From assembly GCF_015207655.1 (NCBI RefSeq), contig NZ_JADEWN010000020.1, positions 1-64,000 of the forward strand: a DNA stretch of 64,000 nucleotides, written 5' to 3'. Under the pieces are notes generated by a model that saw nothing but the letters and a program-made list of their open reading frames with translations, made no database searches and was not told where the DNA came from. Shown here piece after piece: positions 36,243 through 44,858 of the stretch (position 1 is the stretch's first letter; each line of letters starts with the position of its first letter). Source of the DNA: Gloeocapsopsis crepidinum LEGE 06123 (GTDB taxonomy: Bacteria; Cyanobacteriota; Cyanobacteriia; Cyanobacteriales; Chroococcidiopsidaceae). The position numbers and the translations under genes are program-made.

Positions 36243-36346
36243 CTTTAACTACAACGTTATGTAGCTAAAAAAATATACTTACTATATTATCTGTATTCAT
36301 GATAAAACACAAGTAGTTTTACATCTATTTACACTACAAAATGAAA

Positions 36347-37258
36347 TTATTTAATCTTACCAATCTCCCGACCAATTGCTTCAATTTGGGTGTAGTTAGA
36401 ATTTTGAGTTGGAATGAATTTACTTGCTGCCAAAAGGTCTAAAATTTCTTTTTGTTCGATTATTTGAGGGTTGAGTTTGAATAAAGCATTTTGGACTTTT
36501 TGAACAAAATCTTTACCATAACGTTGTTGCACTTGGGGATGAATTAGCCAATGATAATCGTAATAAGTAGGAGTCCGCCAAATTACTTGTACTCGATTTA
36601 AATCGACTTCTTGATTTTTAACTCTTTCCTGCCACACTTTTTCATTTACTGCTCCTGCATTGTAACTACCAGCTTCCACAAGTTTAATTGTTTTATCATG
36701 ATCGCCGGAAAAACCTGGTTCACCTTTGAAGTCGGTTAATTGAACTCCAGCTTGTTGTAAGAAGTATTGTGGCATCAATCGCCCTGATGTAGAAGATTCG
36801 CTACCAAAAGTAAAAGTATGTCCTTTAAGTTGCTGAAGTTCAGCAGTGTTTTGGATAAGTTTTAGACCACTATTTTTGTTAGCAATAAAGACACTATGAA
36901 AATTTTCATCGATGTCGCGTTGGGCGATCGCTTCTGCACCTGGTACTTGCAACCGCGCTTGGACTCCAGTTAAGCCTCCAAACCAGACTAAATCCAATTC
37001 TCCAACTTTGAAAGCTGTCACTGCCGCAGTGTAGTCTGTAACGGGTTTGTATTCGACTGGTATGCCTAATTCTTTTTCTAAATAAGCAGCTAGCTTACCA
37101 TATTGACGCTGTAACTTTTCAGGATCTCGATCGGGAATTGCTCCTGTGACTAAGGGTTGTATATTTGTTTGAGCAGTTGTTGCAGTTTTAGATACGTTAG
37201 GCGAACAAGCAGTTAATGGCAATATTAAGAGTAAGAAACTCGACCAAGAAAATCTCAT
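36347..37258 (-). CDS. phnD: Phosphonate/phosphite-binding lipoprotein
   Basis: 303 aa. The N-terminal signal ends in lipobox L-T-A-C (C18), so it is lipid-anchored in the periplasm. The PhnD-type fold shows VTGAIPDRDPEKLQRQYGKL, VEYKPVTDYTAAVTAFKVGE, LVWFGGLTGVQARLQ, FGSESSTSGRLMPQYFLQQA and AGAVNEKVWQ. The S-T-S-G-R loop is the usual anion-binding site. It is the first gene of the phn operon and is followed by a strong hairpin. I found no Pho-box (CTTAACCT-type repeats) upstream. Confidence 0.93.
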   Translation of the reverse strand: MRFSWSSFLLLILPLTACSPNVSKTATTAQTNIQPLVTGAIPDRDPEKLQRQYGKLAAYLEKELGIPVEYKPVTDYTAAVTAFKVGELDLVWFGGLTGVQARLQVPGAEAIAQRDIDENFHSVFIANKNSGLKLIQNTAELQQLKGHTFTFGSESSTSGRLMPQYFLQQAGVQLTDFKGEPGFSGDHDKTIKLVEAGSYNAGAVNEKVWQERVKNQEVDLNRVQVIWRTPTYYDYHWLIHPQVQQRYGKDFVQKVQNALFKLNPQIIEQKEILDLLAASKFIPTQNSNYTQIEAIGREIGKIK

Positions 37259-37490
37259 GCAAGTATTTTGTGACTCAAGTAACAGATTAGTAGTTTACAG
37301 TGCTTTAGAGATGGTGCGTTTACTTGCCTGCCGTTATCTAGAATAATACTTTGGAATAGACTTGAGTTATATTGAGCGATCGCTACAGCCAATTAAAATA
37401 ATTTGTGACGTCCGGCTTATAGCTTTAGAGTATTGCCAAGTGATAGCGCTACGCTAGCAAAAGAGAGGCTTGTATATCTAGGGTTAGGTA

Positions 37491-38990
37491 ATGTCACAAC
37501 AAATTATTATTGTAGGAGCAGGACCAGGTGGCTTAGCTACAGCAATGCGACTAGCAAGTCAAGGGTATTCAGTGCAAATCTTTGAAGCTGCGGATCGCGT
37601 TGGTGGAAGAATGCGGGGGTTTGTTGATGGAGATTATGCTTTTGATACTGGACCGACTATTCTACAGCTACCACGCGTATATGAGGAGTTATTTACCGAG
37701 TCGGGGCTAAAATTAGCAGACTACATTCACTTCAAGCAGCTTAATCCAAATACACGGATACGATTCTGGGATGATAGCCAGTTAGATTTAACTTCAGATC
37801 TTGATGCTTTTAAAGCACAACTTGCGGCAATGCGTCCAGATTTACCAGCAGCGTTTGACCGGTGGTATACAGAACACATTCGGAAAAACGAGGCAGGATA
37901 TAAGCCTTATTTAGGTTCACCTGTGCGATCGCCTTTGGGATATCTGCGTCCTGGTGAAATTGCGGCTGGATTGTCTTTTCGTCCTTGGGAAACACTTTAT
38001 CAACATTTTTGGCGCTTTTTTCAAGACGATCGCTTAGTATATGCACTCAGCTATCCATCGAAGTATCTAGGAATGCACCCCACTGTTTGTTCAAGTATAT
38101 TTAGCTTGATTCCTTTTTTAGAATTTGCTGATGGAGTTTGGCATCCTGAAGGTGGATTTCGTGGATTAGCACAAGCTTTAGCTCATGCGGCGAAGGATTT
38201 AGGCGTTAAGATTCACTTGAATTGTGCTGTCAAACAGGTGTGGATCGAAGGCGATCGCACTCGTGGTGTTGAGTTAGTCAGTGGCGAACGCATTGTTGCA
38301 GATGCAGTTATTGTCAATGCAGACTTTGGTTATGGTGTGCGACATTTACTTCCCGAATCGGCGCGGGGACGTTACAGCGACAACAAACTTAAATCAATGC
38401 AGTTTTCGTGTTCGACGTTTATGCTGTACTTGGGTATTAATCGCCGTTATGAATTACCACATCATCAACTATATTTATCTGAACATATCCGCAAGCGCGA
38501 ACGTCCTTGGGTGGATGATTCTGCATTAGATGAAACAGATCCTCCATTTTATGTCTGCAATCCGTCAATTGTTGACCCTAGTAATGCTCCAGCAGGACAC
38601 AGTACACTGTATGTTTTAGTACCGATTCCAAATACATCCTACGGTGTTGATTGGCAGAGTAAACAGCAGGCGTATCGAAACTTCGTTATTAAACGGATGT
38701 CAATTTTAGGCTTTGCAGATGTAGAAAAGCAGATTGTCACCGAAACTTGCTACACAGCAGATACTTGGCGCGATGATTACAATGTTTACTTAGGTGCAGT
38801 TTTCAATTTAGGGCATGGATGGCGTCAGTTAGGTCCATTCCGTCCTCCCATTCGTTCTGAGAATGTCCGCAATTTATACTGGATTGGTGGTGCTGTGCAT
38901 CCTGGTAGTGGGTTGTTAACTATTTTAGAAGCAGCACGAAGTGCAACGTTTTTTGTGAATCAAGATTTAGGCTCACTGACTGCTGTATAG
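37491..38990 (+). CDS. CrtI-type carotenoid desaturase/oxidoreductase family protein
   Basis: 499 aa. An N-terminal FAD motif GAGPGG (9-14), then VQIFEAADRVGGRMRG, FDTGPTILQLP, and the C-terminal NLYWIGGAVHPGSGLLTILE where the CrtI family has its second FAD signature. These place it in the phytoene-desaturase-like flavoprotein superfamily. Most cyanobacteria make lycopene with CrtP/CrtQ and use CrtI relatives for later steps (CrtD-type 3',4'-desaturation or CrtO-type ketolation), so a xanthophyll-modifying role is likely. The exact reaction is not readable. The start has AGGG upstream. It is monocistronic, followed by a hairpin. Confidence 0.82.
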   Translation: MSQQIIIVGAGPGGLATAMRLASQGYSVQIFEAADRVGGRMRGFVDGDYAFDTGPTILQLPRVYEELFTESGLKLADYIHFKQLNPNTRIRFWDDSQLDLTSDLDAFKAQLAAMRPDLPAAFDRWYTEHIRKNEAGYKPYLGSPVRSPLGYLRPGEIAAGLSFRPWETLYQHFWRFFQDDRLVYALSYPSKYLGMHPTVCSSIFSLIPFLEFADGVWHPEGGFRGLAQALAHAAKDLGVKIHLNCAVKQVWIEGDRTRGVELVSGERIVADAVIVNADFGYGVRHLLPESARGRYSDNKLKSMQFSCSTFMLYLGINRRYELPHHQLYLSEHIRKRERPWVDDSALDETDPPFYVCNPSIVDPSNAPAGHSTLYVLVPIPNTSYGVDWQSKQQAYRNFVIKRMSILGFADVEKQIVTETCYTADTWRDDYNVYLGAVFNLGHGWRQLGPFRPPIRSENVRNLYWIGGAVHPGSGLLTILEAARSATFFVNQDLGSLTAV

Positions 38991-39001
38991 TTGGCAAAAT
39001 T

Positions 39002-39036
39002 GGGTAATTAGTATTATAAAACCTTACTAACTACCC
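39002..39036 (+). terminator. Terminator-like hairpin after the CrtI-type gene
   Basis: GGGTAATTAGTA (39002-39013) pairs with TACTAACTACCC (39025-39036) at eleven of twelve positions, with an 11-nt loop, 12 bp after the stop codon. There is no T-run, so termination efficiency is uncertain. Confidence 0.5.
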
Positions 39037-39155
39037 AAAGTATATATAACCAACGCCTGAAACTCAGAGAATACAGAGAGAAGAACATATAGAGGTTTTC
39101 ACGAATGATTTAAGACTGCTACATATCTAGAGTTACTTGAGGGAGGCGCGAGAAA

Positions 39156-39659
39156 ATGATGCTGTTGAATCTTAGTGCGATCGCTCCTATTAAAGAAGAG
39201 CAGTATCTTAAAATTTGTGAGGATAATCCTGATTTAAAGCTTGAGATTGGTCAGCATGGTACTTTAATCGTTATGCCACCTACAGGAGGAACTAGCGGTA
39301 ATCGCAATGCAGAAATTACCTATCAACTCCAAGCTTGGAATAAGTAAAAGAAATTAGGTAAAGTTTTTGATTCTTCTACAGAGTTTAAGTTACCTAATGG
39401 TGCTTTTTGTTCTCCTGACGCTGCTTGGATTAGTTTAGAACATTGGAACAGACTTACAAAAAAAGAACAAGACAAGTTTCCTCCGCTTGCGCCTGATTTT
39501 GTAATTGAATTACGCTCTAGTAGCGATCGCTTAGGTTGGCTTATCGATCCACAAAAACAACAAGTAGAAATTTATCGTCAAGGATGCTCTATAGAAATAA
39601 TACAATCGCCTACCTCATTATCTGGAGAAGATGTATACCAGAGTTTGTACTTGATTTAA
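39156..39659 (+). pseudogene. Uma2-family endonuclease-like gene, inactivated
   Basis: One frame of 168 codons is interrupted by TAA at 39345-39347. Before it: LKICEDNPDLKLEIGQHGTL and MPPTGGTSGNRNAEITYQL. After it: SPDAAWISLEHWNRLTKKEQ, PDFVIELRSSSDR and LGWLIDPQKQQVEIYR. The family normally has a further about 13 residues between DRL and LGWL, so there is also an internal deletion, at a HIP1 site. Intact Uma2 (DUF820) proteins have a PD-(D/E)xK nuclease-like fold and are numerous in cyanobacteria. Confidence 0.8.
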
Positions 39660-39688
39660 ATGAAATTTGGTAGTGTTATACTAAAATA

Positions 39689-40267
39689 GTGAAAATGATA
39701 ACAACTTTTTTAGCTTATTTTTTAATAGCTTGCTACTTTATTGTAGAAAGGACATTAAGAAAAGGAGGACAAGCCCTTAGCCTTCAACCAGGTTTATCTG
39801 ATCGTAATAGTTCCTATGCGATGTGGGCTAATGGTTTATTTAGTATTTTACTTGTATTATTAGCACCTATCTTGAATCTTTCTAATCTAGGGTATTGGAA
39901 TAATACATATGTTAGTTGGATAGGAATTATTTTGATGATGAGTGGACTAGTCATTCGATACTGGGCTGCTCAAACGCTGGGTAAATTTTATACGCGAACA
40001 CTTCAAATTGTTGAAGGACACCAAATTATTGATATTGGTCTATATAGTATTATTCGCCATCCTGGTTATTTAGGTGTTTTTGTAATGACTATTGGTGCAG
40101 GACTAGCTGTATCTAATTGGATTGTACTTTTAATTACGACACTCACTAGTTTTGTGTCATTTGATTATCGTATTCGTGTAGAAGAGGAGATGCTAGAAAA
40201 TACATTTGGAGAAGACTATAAAGCCTATAAAGAAAAGACTAAGAAAATGATTTCCTTAGTTTACTAG
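39689..40267 (+). CDS. Isoprenylcysteine methyltransferase-like (ICMT/PEMT) membrane protein
   Basis: 192 aa with about four to five membrane helices. The C-terminal segment contains YSIIRHPGYLGVFVMTIGAG and RIRVEEEMLENTFGEDYKAY, the R-H-P-x-Y...E-E motif of membrane-bound SAM-dependent methyltransferases of the ICMT/PEMT type. The natural substrate in bacteria is usually unknown and cannot be told here. The frame opens at GTG 39689, with an ATG two codons on. It is convergent with devA, 4 bp apart. Confidence 0.8.
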   Translation: MKMITTFLAYFLIACYFIVERTLRKGGQALSLQPGLSDRNSSYAMWANGLFSILLVLLAPILNLSNLGYWNNTYVSWIGIILMMSGLVIRYWAAQTLGKFYTRTLQIVEGHQIIDIGLYSIIRHPGYLGVFVMTIGAGLAVSNWIVLLITTLTSFVSFDYRIRVEEEMLENTFGEDYKAYKEKTKKMISLVY

Positions 40268-40271
40268 AAAC

Positions 40272-40961
40272 TTACACAAGTTGTTTATCTACTAAACACC
40301 CATCTTCCATGTAAAGAATGCGATCTGCAATATCCAAGATACGGTTGTCGTGGGTAACAAGTAATATAGTGGAGCCTTGTTCTTTTACTAATTTTTGCAT
40401 AATTTCGACGACATCGCGCCCAGATTTTTTATCAAGTGCGGCGGTAGGTTCATCGGCTAAAACAATCTTAGGATAACTAATTAAAGCCCTTGCGATCGCA
40501 ACTCTTTGCTTTTGTCCTCCTGACAGTTTTTCTGGATAATAGTCAACGCGATCGCCTAAACCTACAGCTTTTAACATGGCGATCGCTTTTGCATCTAAAT
40601 CTTGATTTATCATCTCATCATGTAATTCTAAAGACATCCGTACGTTTTGTTTTGCGGTGAGAAATGTCATTAAATTATGTGCTTGAAAAATGTAGCCAAC
40701 GTTACGCCGAATCTCAATTAATTGCCGTTTGTTAGCACCACACATTTCTTGATTGAGAATTTTTAAACTGCCTTCTTGTGCGGATCTTAGTCCACCCATT
40801 AGCGTTAGCAAAGTTGTTTTACCCGATCCTGAAGGTCCTGTCATTATTACAATTTCACCTGCTTGAATCTCTAAGTTTATGTTAAATAAAACTTGTTTGC
40901 GCAGCGTTCCTTCACCAAAGTAATGATTGAGCTTGTGGATAGAAATAACGGGGGGTTGCAT
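40272..40961 (-). CDS. devA: DevA-type ABC exporter ATPase
   Basis: 229 aa. Walker A G-P-S-G-S-G-K-T-T (42-50), Q-loop YIFQAHNLMTFLTAKQNV, signature LSGGQKQR and Walker B IVLADEPTAALD. The start YFGEGTLRKQVLFNINLEI is characteristic of DevA. It powers a MacB-like envelope exporter with DevB and DevC. In heterocystous species DevBCA exports glycolipids; related sets exist in unicellular cyanobacteria and act in general efflux. It is last in the tetR-devB-GNAT-devC-devA operon. Confidence 0.93.
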   Translation of the reverse strand: MQPPVISIHKLNHYFGEGTLRKQVLFNINLEIQAGEIVIMTGPSGSGKTTLLTLMGGLRSAQEGSLKILNQEMCGANKRQLIEIRRNVGYIFQAHNLMTFLTAKQNVRMSLELHDEMINQDLDAKAIAMLKAVGLGDRVDYYPEKLSGGQKQRVAIARALISYPKIVLADEPTAALDKKSGRDVVEIMQKLVKEQGSTILLVTHDNRILDIADRILYMEDGCLVDKQLV

Positions 40962-41034
40962 GGTAATTGGTAATGGGAGAACCTGATTTTGAAAGTTTGG
41001 ATGTTTACAGGCTAGCTGAAAATTTGGCTACCAT

Positions 41035-42195
41035 CTAGAAGACATCAGCAGGATCGGCAGATTGTAGTTTACGCATGGCGATCGCACCGGAAACACTACA
41101 CATAATAATTGTGAGTAGCAGTACAAATGCGGCGCGTTCTAATTTCATTGCAATTGGTAAAAGAGTAGCCATGTAAGTTATTTGATAAAGTCCCAGAGAT
41201 AACAAGAATCCAGGAATAAAACCTAATGCAGCTAAAAGCAAAGCTTCTTGCATTAATACAGTGAGTAAGTAGCGATCGCTGTATCCCATTGCTTTTAATG
41301 TGGCATACTCTGGTAAGTGATCGGAAACGTCGGAATAGAGAATTTGATAAACAATCACAATCCCGACAATAAAGCCAACAACAACACCCAGCCCAAAAAT
41401 AAAACCAATACCGCCACTTTCCCAGTAGTTAATTTCAATTTGCGCAAATTCTTCGGGTGTGAGTACGTTGACATCATTGGGTAAACCTGCTTGCAGTTGG
41501 GCTTGTACTGCTTGTGGATCAACTCCAGGTTGTAGCTGAATTAGCCCGACATTAATTTGATTTGGTTGGCGTTGGGGAAATAGCTTTAAAAAAGTTGAAT
41601 CGCTAGTAATAATATTGCCATCAGCACCAAAAGAAGCGCCTAATGTAAACAAACCAATAGTTTGAACGGTTTGATCGTTCACTTGTGCGGTTAGGGGCCC
41701 TTGTTGTAATAAATCTGCAATTGGTCCATACTCAGGACGTGAAGCGCGATCAAAGAGTACCCGATCTAGTTGTTTTAACTGATCTAAATAAGGATTGACT
41801 TCGGGAAAGTTAAAGGCTGGATTTGCTGGATCGATACCCCATACTAAAATACCTCGATTGAGTAATGTTTCTGGGCTACGCCACTGGGCAGTATCGACAT
41901 ATAAAGAACGCACTGACACAACTCCGTCATAAGATAATGTCTGTAGCAACCGTTCTCTGGGAAAGTTTTTAACGTAGAATAACGTTTGAAATTGTGGATT
42001 GATTAGGACAAGATCTGCTTGCAGGTTTTGATGGGATTTGGTTGCTGAATCGAATAGTGAATCGAGTAATCCTAGCTGTACGAATATCAGCATATCTGCA
42101 AAGCCTATTCCGGCTAATGCGACAAGTAGGCGAGTTTTTTCTTTGAGGAGTTGTCGCCATGCTAAGGGTGTACGGCGCAGCCATTTAGGAAGCAT
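41035..42195 (-). CDS. devC: DevC-type ABC exporter permease (FtsX/MacB fold)
   Basis: 386 aa. An N-terminal helix (RLLVALAGIGFADMLIFVQL) is followed by a periplasmic domain of about 210 residues and three C-terminal helices with the FtsX core: FIVGIVIVYQILYSDVSDHL, PEYATLKAMGYSDRYLLTVL. PEYATLKAMG is the DevC hallmark. It works as a dimer with DevA and joins the DevB adaptor and a TolC-like channel. Gaps: 63 bp to the GNAT gene, 73 bp to devA. Confidence 0.93.
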   Translation of the reverse strand: MLPKWLRRTPLAWRQLLKEKTRLLVALAGIGFADMLIFVQLGLLDSLFDSATKSHQNLQADLVLINPQFQTLFYVKNFPRERLLQTLSYDGVVSVRSLYVDTAQWRSPETLLNRGILVWGIDPANPAFNFPEVNPYLDQLKQLDRVLFDRASRPEYGPIADLLQQGPLTAQVNDQTVQTIGLFTLGASFGADGNIITSDSTFLKLFPQRQPNQINVGLIQLQPGVDPQAVQAQLQAGLPNDVNVLTPEEFAQIEINYWESGGIGFIFGLGVVVGFIVGIVIVYQILYSDVSDHLPEYATLKAMGYSDRYLLTVLMQEALLLAALGFIPGFLLSLGLYQITYMATLLPIAMKLERAAFVLLLTIIMCSVSGAIAMRKLQSADPADVF

Positions 42196-42258
42196 AGTAA
42201 TACCATTTAGGTAGCGGTTAATGAGTAATGGGTATTTCTTAAATGAATTACCAGTTAG

Positions 42259-42873
42259 CTATTGTGGTTCTCGTTTGAGTGTCCAGTATTGCAGATTTGT
42301 TTCAGGGAATGTACCAGAACGCAGTACTTTAAAACCTTGTCTTTGGTAAAAGCGTACGCCTCCTTCAGTGGATGTTTCTAGGTAGCAGGGGAGTTGTTCT
42401 TGATCTGCTTGCTTGAGGATTGGCTGTAGTAGTAAACTACCAACTCCTTGGCTTTGATATGCGGGTGAAACACCTAGCATATTTAGATACCAGTGTTTTT
42501 CCGGTAGATCTTGTTGATGGTATTCTTCAATCTTGGAGTAGAGGGCGATTAGTTGTTTGAATCTATCGAAACGCAGTTTGGGAGGAATTCTATATAATCC
42601 AGATAGGAGTAATCGTAAATTGTTGAGTGGGTATTTTCCCGGTGGTAGCCATACGGCAATTCCTTTTATGTCGTCTTGGGTTGTGTAGATGTGGTTGTAG
42701 GGATAGCTGTAACGCAGGATTGTTTTTGCAACCCAGTTAATCAGATCGAGTCTTGCTGGTTCGTCTTTTAGCGCAAAGTATCTAAACATCGGATCGTTGT
42801 TAAATGCTTGTGATAGAACTTCGCTTGCTGCATCAATTTGCGATCGCTTTAACTTGACTACTTGTACATTCAT
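42259..42873 (-). CDS. GNAT-family N-acetyltransferase inserted in the dev operon
   Basis: 204 aa. It has the GNAT acetyl-CoA site in LNMLGVSPAYQSQGVGSLLL (Q-x-x-G-V-G) and a C-terminal FYQRQGFKVL. The start is MNVQVVKLKRSQIDAASEVL. The family acetylates small amines or proteins; here the substrate is unknown. It sits between devB and devC (gaps 37 and 63 bp), an unusual interruption of the normally contiguous devBCA order. A role in modifying the exported molecule, or in detoxification together with efflux, is plausible. Confidence 0.88.
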   Translation of the reverse strand: MNVQVVKLKRSQIDAASEVLSQAFNNDPMFRYFALKDEPARLDLINWVAKTILRYSYPYNHIYTTQDDIKGIAVWLPPGKYPLNNLRLLLSGLYRIPPKLRFDRFKQLIALYSKIEEYHQQDLPEKHWYLNMLGVSPAYQSQGVGSLLLQPILKQADQEQLPCYLETSTEGGVRFYQRQGFKVLRSGTFPETNLQYWTLKREPQ

Positions 42874-42910
42874 AATTTTTCCTGATATCGCACATTCGTT
42901 ATAAATAAGG

Positions 42911-44080
42911 TTAAAGTTTAATTGCTGTTTGTACTTGTAAGTTTGTTAACCCAGCAACTTGTTGACTATCTGTAGGGTTAAGGCGAATTTTGACTTCAAC
43001 AACGCGACGATCGAGGTTTTCCCCTGGTTGATTGCTGAAAACATTTTGGCGATCGACTTGTAAACCTACGTGTGATACAACTCCTTGAAGTTTGCCGTTA
43101 ATTGCTTCGCTGGTAACTGTTGCAGTTTGCCCTAGCTTGACTTTATTGATGTCGGTTTGATAGACTTCTGCTACCACTAACATAGTATTAGTTTGTGCTA
43201 AATCGGCAATCCCTGAATCGTTGATTTTCTCTCCAACTCGCGAGTGAATTCTGAGAATTTGTCCTGAGGTTGGTGCTTTAATATATGCTTGTGCTAAATC
43301 AGTGCGGGCGCGGTTAACAGATGCGATCGCTTCTTCAACTTCACTTTGGGCGGCTTGCACGTCAACTGGGCGTACTTCAGCAATTTGATTTAAGTTTGCG
43401 CGTGCTTCTTTGAGTTGCGCTTGGAGAGATTCTATCGTTTTACTTTGGGTTTGTTGCGTCTCATCAAGTTGGGCTTGGGCAGTTTCAGCAGTTAAACGTT
43501 TGTTATCTAAACTCGATGCTGCAACGGCACCTTGTCGATACAACTGTTGAAAACGATTATACTCAGCATTGGCGTTACGAACTTCTGATTGCCAACGAGC
43601 GATCGCGGCATTTTGTGCTGCTATTTCACCTGCGAGTTCAGCTTCTAGTCGCGTAATTGTTGCTTGCTGTGCTTGAATTTCGCCCTGTTTTGCACCTGCT
43701 TTGACTTGGGCAAGTCGCGCTTGAGTCACTTTAACTTGTTGTTGAGCTTGTTGCAACGCATCTTGCAAGCGATCGCGTGAATCTAATACTGCTACAACTT
43801 GTCCCGCTTGCACAGAATCTCCTTCTTGAACGAGAATTTGGGAAATGCGATCGCCATCTAACGCTAATGGTGCAGATAAGCGAATGACTTCACCTTCAGG
43901 TTCAATTCTTCCTAGTGCAGTGACTTTTTTAACAGTGGGAACCGTTGTAGTAGATTGGGGTATCCTTCTTTGTCCAAACTGAGAAATTCCATAATATGCA
44001 ATACCTCCGGTAAGCATTGCTAAAACAATTAACCCGATTAACTTGCGATTTGCTCCTTTAGAGAATAGCCCAAGCGCCAT
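42911..44080 (-). CDS. devB: DevB-type membrane fusion protein (HlyD family)
   Basis: 389 aa. One N-terminal membrane helix (LIGLIVLAMLTGGIAYYGI) is followed by a split biotinyl-lipoyl domain (RISQILVQEGDSVQAGQVVA and TSGQILRIHSRVGEKI), a long alpha-hairpin (about 115-265) and the beta-barrel region. The segment VTALGRIEPEGEVIRLSAP is typical of DevB. It links the DevCA pump to an outer-membrane channel. The start has AAAGGA upstream. It follows tetR by 14 bp. Confidence 0.93.
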   Translation of the reverse strand: MALGLFSKGANRKLIGLIVLAMLTGGIAYYGISQFGQRRIPQSTTTVPTVKKVTALGRIEPEGEVIRLSAPLALDGDRISQILVQEGDSVQAGQVVAVLDSRDRLQDALQQAQQQVKVTQARLAQVKAGAKQGEIQAQQATITRLEAELAGEIAAQNAAIARWQSEVRNANAEYNRFQQLYRQGAVAASSLDNKRLTAETAQAQLDETQQTQSKTIESLQAQLKEARANLNQIAEVRPVDVQAAQSEVEEAIASVNRARTDLAQAYIKAPTSGQILRIHSRVGEKINDSGIADLAQTNTMLVVAEVYQTDINKVKLGQTATVTSEAINGKLQGVVSHVGLQVDRQNVFSNQPGENLDRRVVEVKIRLNPTDSQQVAGLTNLQVQTAIKL

Positions 44081-44094
44081 TGATTTTTTCCTTT

Positions 44095-44697
44095 TTAAGA
44101 CACTGGTAATTCATCAGACTCGTGTAACGATACATCTTGTAAATAAAGCGTCAGCATTTTATGAAACAATTGTGCTTGCTCGTCATACTCAACAACATTG
44201 CCTTCAAATAAACGTACAACCATAATTCCTGTTGCTAAACACATTGCAAAATTAACTACAGCCGGATCGTCAGTTTCCAAAGCTTTGGCAACAAAATCTC
44301 GATTCAATTCATAGTTGCGCTTGAGGGTTTCATTTGCCAAAATCTCTGTACGATCTTGTTGTTGATAAAAGTCACTTGTAATCAGAAATTGTTTGAAGAA
44401 ATAATCTTCGTTCTGGGCAATATAATCAAAAATTGCTGTAATTCGTTCTTGTAAAGTATGAATATTATTCAATACAGCATTCATACTTGCAGTGTCTCGT
44501 TCATTAAATTCGTCATATAGCTGCCAAAATAAAGCTTGCTTACTCGGAAAGTAGTGATATAGAGTTCCTGTCGATACTCCTATTTCTTGGGCAATTTGGC
44601 GCATTGTTACCGAGGCGTAACCCTTGTTAGCAAATAAATCAAAGCATTTTGTGAGTAACTCTTTGCGATATTGGTCATGGTCAACAATTTTGGGCAT
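44095..44697 (-). CDS. TetR-family repressor of the dev-type operon
   Basis: 200 aa from the ATG at 44697; the frame is open to 44757, but the extra 20 residues look untranslated and family alignments start near MPKIVDHDQYRKELLTKCFD. The N-terminal HTH reads YASVTMRQIAQEIGVSTGTL with YHYFPSKQALFW. The C-terminal ligand domain is all-helical. First gene of the tetR-devB-GNAT-devC-devA operon, so it probably represses its own operon and responds to a pump substrate. A candidate operator is CGAACGTTTG at 44767. Confidence 0.9.
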   Translation of the reverse strand: MPKIVDHDQYRKELLTKCFDLFANKGYASVTMRQIAQEIGVSTGTLYHYFPSKQALFWQLYDEFNERDTASMNAVLNNIHTLQERITAIFDYIAQNEDYFFKQFLITSDFYQQQDRTEILANETLKRNYELNRDFVAKALETDDPAVVNFAMCLATGIMVVRLFEGNVVEYDEQAQLFHKMLTLYLQDVSLHESDELPVS

Positions 44698-44766
44698 AGA
44701 ATAACGAGCGAACCCCAGTCTTTTATTAAATCGGCATTGTGAATTTGCTTGTCTCAAATTTTATAT

Positions 44767-44776
44767 CGAACGTTTG
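44767..44776. promoter_or_regulatory. Possible TetR operator
   Basis: CGAACGTTTG, palindromic in eight of ten positions, lies 70 bp upstream of tetR in an AT-rich promoter region. A related sequence (TTATAACGAATGTGCG on the minus strand, near 42889-42904, against TTATAACAAACGTTCG at 44767-44782) occurs upstream of the GNAT gene in the same operon. The resemblance could be coincidental. Confidence 0.3.
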
Positions 44777-44858
44777 TTATAAGTCAAGCAAGAAAAAAAT
44801 GGGTATTAGACATGATTCCTTCAAGTATTGACCCAATAATTAATTACCGAAACTAATT

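Noticed and set aside
33688-37258. phn genes as part of a C-P lyase operon
   Set aside because: Only uptake genes are present; no phnG-M, phnX or ptxD homologue is in the window.
39156-39347. Small stand-alone 63-aa gene
   Set aside because: The same frame continues after the stop with the rest of the Uma2 domain, so it is the head of a pseudogene.
10000-44700. HepA/HepC-like and DevBCA-like genes as proof that the organism forms heterocysts
   Set aside because: Both families also occur in non-heterocystous cyanobacteria; nothing else in the window is specific to differentiation.
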